Below, in pieces: positions 60,691 to 64,000 of a DNA stretch of 64,000 nt; the stretch's first letter is position 1, and every line of letters starts with the position of its first letter. The notes beneath the pieces were generated by a model. It ran no database searches, was not told the origin of the DNA, and saw nothing but the letters and a program-made list of their open reading frames with translations. Location of the stretch: positions 1,305,230 to 1,369,229 of the forward strand of contig JANVCC010000011.1 of assembly GCA_025345505.1 (NCBI GenBank), written 5' to 3'. This DNA comes from Todiramphus chloris collaris. Its lineage: Eukaryota > Chordata > Aves > Coraciiformes > Alcedinidae. The translations under genes and the position numbers were made by a program.

Positions 60691-63109
60691 CAGCAAATGT
60701 TGGTCCCAGATGGTATTTTGTTCAAAACAAAATAATGACTTCCATCTGTCTCATCACTTTCCAAACTGAGGTCTGTGGAGCACTTGCTGGTGGTCTGTAC
60801 AGTGCTGGCACTTTGCAAGGTGCTGGCTCCTCCTTAATATTTCCAGCTGCTAAATTCTACTAAATTAAACTAAAGCTTACAGTAAATGTTTTCCTAATAT
60901 TATTTTCATGTGTAAGTAACTGTGGGAGTTGCTGGCAGGACCACTTGTGATAGGAAGGGGAGCTCACCTGTGAGATAATTCCTGAACTGGGATATAGTCC
61001 AAGCAAGCTAAGACCTGGGGAACTTATATGTATCAACAAAGAGTGTATTATTTATGTGACAGTAGTCCAAAGCAAGGATATGACTACAAATAGGATGAGC
61101 CTTGCACAACCTCCCACTGAAGGCAATCCTCATCTCAGAAAGACTACGAGATGCTTTACCAAAGGGAAGAAAAGCAGACAATGGGTGAACAGAGGAGAAG
61201 ATCACATCCATCTAGGCACAATTATCTTGTCACAATGAGCATTCTTGCTTCCTCTGCAGCTGACACATAGCTATCATGCCATGCAGCTGCAGCTTGTCCG
61301 AATGTGCCTATCAGGCCACAGTTAACAAGCATCAGAGATTTCACATTGTTCGTAGCATCTTTGCACATCTTCCGTGCTCAGTTTGGCAATATCCAGGAAT
61401 TCACACACTAGAGCTGATCCAGGCACCTGCTGCTGTAAGGATAATAACTGGTTTGCCTGGAGCAGATGTAAAACCTTGGTCAGAATTTGTAATAGCAGAT
61501 TTGAAAAACATCTGTCAGACAACAAGGCATGGAGCTGAGTTTAGGGCAAAGACATGAACAGATGGAATACTCTGTCCCTTTTGTTTCTTAATTGTAAGGT
61601 TGTGGACCAGGCACTGAGTAGGTACAAAATCTGTCACAGTGCTTGCATACGGTAAAAAAAGGGGTCTTCTTCATGGTTAAGATGACAAGTATTGACTTCA
61701 ATGGTTGAACCATCCCAACAGTGCAGTGAAAAGGTATCGCTCCATTTGTGTACTTCTGGCCCTAAAACTACATGTGCAACTGCTTCTCTTAAGCCAGATT
61801 CTCTGATGGTGGTTGTTCCCATGAAGTCTGTGCACCAGGCACCACTTCTTGTTGAACTGTTTATTTCTTCTGTAACATCAGTGAGCAGTCAGCTAATGGT
61901 TATGAACTTCAACTCAGCTTACTGCCGTTTTATCCATGTGTGAAAACACCACAGTGACAAAGGAAATGGGGTGTTCTTATTACTACTAACCTACCTTGCA
62001 ACTCCAATGGCAGCATCAAAAAGCCTATACGAAAGAAAATATATCTTCTACTACACGTCTTAATGGTTTACAAGACAATGGTGGAGGAATAAAGAAATTA
62101 AAACAAACAAACAAACAAACCAGTAAATATTTACAACCTAGGTTTTCCTTTCCTCTGATTTACTCATGTCTTGCACTGAGGTCTGACAGCAGTGTGTGAT
62201 TGTTCTCTAATTTCTGAAGCAAGAGCTGGTTGCTGTAACTTCGGTCTGAGGTATTCTCGATTGTTGCGCAACTTGGGTATGTAAGTTCTTGCTTTTTACA
62301 TGCCACTTTTTTTAGAAACATGACCTGAGATCAAGTCTATGTGGTGCTAAGCCCAGAATTTACTCAGGTAAGAAGAAACTCCTTGCCTTGAAGAACCTGT
62401 AATTTATTAGATAGACAGATTCCCTTCTACTTTGCAAAGTGGAAACTGAGAAACAGAAAGATAAATTGACTTCTCCAAGGGTCACACAAGAAGCCTGATG
62501 CAGAAGCCAGACTGGATTTTTAATCAAAGGACTGTGGTAGCATAATTTCAAGCTTTTTCTCATGTTCCTGACTTCCTCAGACAAATTTCTATCCACACAG
62601 GGTTTACTTGTCAGTGTTTGTTTGGACACCCTCATAGCTGTCCTTATGCTACGGGGAGAGGAGATCAAGTTTTAGGCAATTTCTGCCTTAATGAGTTACT
62701 TCCATTTTACTGACACAGCCACTGAAGTCCTGGGTTGAAGATCCAACACAGTTGCTCTGGAGTTGAACCAAATCACTGATTAATCAATGGACTAAAATCC
62801 TGATGATCTGTGTCTACCATCACCAGCTTAGGCAAACACCCTACATCACTAGAAACAAGATAAAAAAATTATTCCCAAGAAGAAAGACCCATCAAGTTCC
62901 TCTGAGCAGATCCCTATAACCAGATCCTCCCATATTTATCTCTCATTCCTTGACAGAAAAAGGTTCTGTGTGGAAAAAGCCGTAAATTGTTCAGTAGTTT
63001 TCCCATAGATACACTAGAGTTGCACATTCTTGGGCCTCTGTACTTAAGAGAGGATGACTAAGATGACTAAATACTGGTTTCTACCCTTGAGCTGGTTTCT
63101 TTATAGACA
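60691..63109. other. Unique non-coding DNA
   Basis: No gene recognised. Frames such as 61276-61557 plus (93 codons) and 62360-62668 minus (102 codons) have no motifs. An AAAC microsatellite is listed separately. Confidence 0.55.
62098..62120. repeat. AAAC tetranucleotide microsatellite
   Basis: Five to six AAAC units. Simple tandem repeat. Confidence 0.9.
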
Positions 63110-63458
63110 ACTGAGGCTGAGAGACCTGGGGTTGTTAGGCCTGGAGAAGTCTGAGAAGGGATCTTCTGAATGTTGATTGATATTAAAAGTGTGCTGATCA
63201 AGAGGATGGGGCCAGCTGGGATGGCCCCAGGACTCTTTTCTGTGGTGCCCAGTTGTAGGAAAAGGGTCAATGGGTGCCAGCTGAAACACAGAGAGTTCAG
63301 TCTGAACATGAGGAATATCTTCTTTCCTGTGAAGGTGCCAGAGCCTGGACCAGGCTGCCCAGGGAGATTGTGGAGTCTCCTTCACTGGAGAGATTCCAAA
63401 CCTGGCTGGATCTGATCCTGGGCAACTCTCCCATGTCCATGAGTGTTAGAACAGGGAT
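63110..63458 (+). mobile_element. CR1 LINE fragment, group A
   Basis: Starts within the ORF2 C-terminus (GGCTGAGAGACCTGGGGTTG near 63115) and runs into the UTR with AGGATGGGGCCAGCTGGG near 63202, GGCTGCCCAGGGAGATTGTG near 63353 and GAGTCTCCTTCACTGGAGAG near 63374. The last segment (GATCCTGGGCAACT onward) decays, and the usual terminal repeats are missing, so the 3-prime end is eroded or deleted. Confidence 0.9.
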
Positions 63459-63807
63459 TATGTTTTGCAACCACCATGCAGAAAGGTGACCAGAAAAGAG
63501 GAAAAAATAAACTGTTCTGTAAGTCTGCAGTACATGAAAATTTTCTTAACTATATGGCAGAGTATCCACTACATGTTACCAACTAGTCTGCTGTCACATC
63601 ATCTCCAAGTCCTGCTGGTCTCCTAACTAAGTTGTTCCCCTCCTCCAGATCAAGCCTCACTGGATCCCTATGAAAACAATCAGGAAAGTATAGAAATGTG
63701 GTGGCACAGCTGTATTCAATCGCAACAGCTGGGACCTTCTTCCTAGTACCATCTCTCATTGCAAATCCTCTAGAAGCTTTTTCCTCAACTGGAGTTGCAA
63801 GATTAAG
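63459..63807. other. Unique spacer
   Basis: Nothing recognised between two plus-strand CR1 fragments of different groups. Confidence 0.5.
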
Positions 63808-63930
63808 TGTCCAGGTAGGATGGGGCTTTGAGCAACCTGGTCTGGTGGGAGGTGTCCCTACCTATGGCAGGGGGGTTGGACCTAGATGAACTTTAAATTC
63901 CCTTCCAACCCAAACCATTTTACGATTATA
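63808..63930 (+). mobile_element. CR1 LINE tail fragment, group D
   Basis: Only the final part of the element: GATGGGGCTTTGAGCAACCT near 63820, GGTGGGAGGTGTCCCTACC, ATGGCAGGGGGGTTGGACC, CCCTTCCAACCCAAACC, and eroded terminal repeats ATTTTACGATTATAC near 63930. Same group as the inverted copy at 42007. Confidence 0.93.
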
Positions 63931-64000
63931 CTGGGAAACATTCCTGATCTCTGACAAGAGGGAAGACCCAGAAGAACGTGAAAAGAAGAAAGAGCAGGAA

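Noticed and set aside
1-64000. Endogenous retrovirus LTRs, DNA transposon ends, tRNA genes, satellite arrays and CRISPR-type repeats
   Set aside because: I looked for paired long direct repeats, TG...CA ends with a primer-binding site, terminal inverted repeats, tRNA-like cloverleaf boxes and regularly spaced repeats, and saw none that were convincing by eye.

Overview
The window looks like non-coding DNA from a bird nuclear genome. The main evidence is about twenty fragments of CR1, the dominant LINE retrotransposon of birds. Most end in the CR1 3-prime signature (a block like TTGGAAGGGACC followed by short ATTCTATG-type repeats) and most are 5-prime truncated. Summing my boundaries, CR1 covers close to 10 kb, about 15% of the window. 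I recognise no complete protein-coding gene, rRNA, tRNA, CRISPR array or bacterial-style operon. Most long open frames are either the decayed C-terminal part of the CR1 ORF2 protein or its antisense, or chance frames in unique sequence. The species and the chromosome cannot be told from this sequence.

I sort the CR1 copies into five groups by their 3-prime tails. Group A carries a GAGTCTCCTTCTCTGGAGA-type tail: 820, 18057 and 63110, all plus strand. Group B carries a GTGGAGTCACCATCCCTGG / GACATGGTTTAGTGGTG tail: 4520, 16386, 27328, 31640 and 36080 on plus, 57880 on minus. Group C carries a GGAAACATTCCAGGT / GCTCTAGCTGCAGATGTCCC tail: 29060 and 54277 on plus; 6095, 21985, 30046, 34095, 44088 and 49145 on minus. 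Group D carries a GATGGGGCTTTGAGCAACC tail: 42007 minus and 63808 plus. Group E is an ancient form shared more widely among amniotes: 41045 plus and 60195 minus. The mix of eroded and fairly clean copies suggests CR1 activity over a long time. The group names are mine; no repeat library was searched.

Layout: 0-16 kb is mostly unique sequence with three to four short CR1 pieces. At 16.4-18.5 kb lie the longest CR1 copy, which contains part of the reverse transcriptase, and a group A copy next to it. At 18.5-27 kb is a long unique block with an AT-rich patch and a stretch (23.3-23.8 kb) with the look of a conserved non-coding element. CR1 is dense at 27-36 kb. A pocket rich in CpG at 35.0-35.6 kb holds the best exon-like sequences of the window: a minus-strand acceptor plus 34-codon open frame with a nearby AATAAA, and a plus-strand short ORF with a good start context and a splice donor. 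At 36-44 kb lie a second candidate conserved element, a strong G-quadruplex motif and several microsatellites. At 44-64 kb are two sister group C copies, the long minus-strand group B copy with an intact FADD motif, an ancient reverse transcriptase relic at 60.6 kb, and short copies near the end.

No undescribed multi-gene system is visible. The items most worth checking are the 35 kb exon-like pocket, the two candidate conserved elements, and the ancient LINE relics. These calls come from reading the sequence by eye, so repeat boundaries are good to roughly 10-30 bases at the 3-prime ends and less precise at the truncated 5-prime ends.
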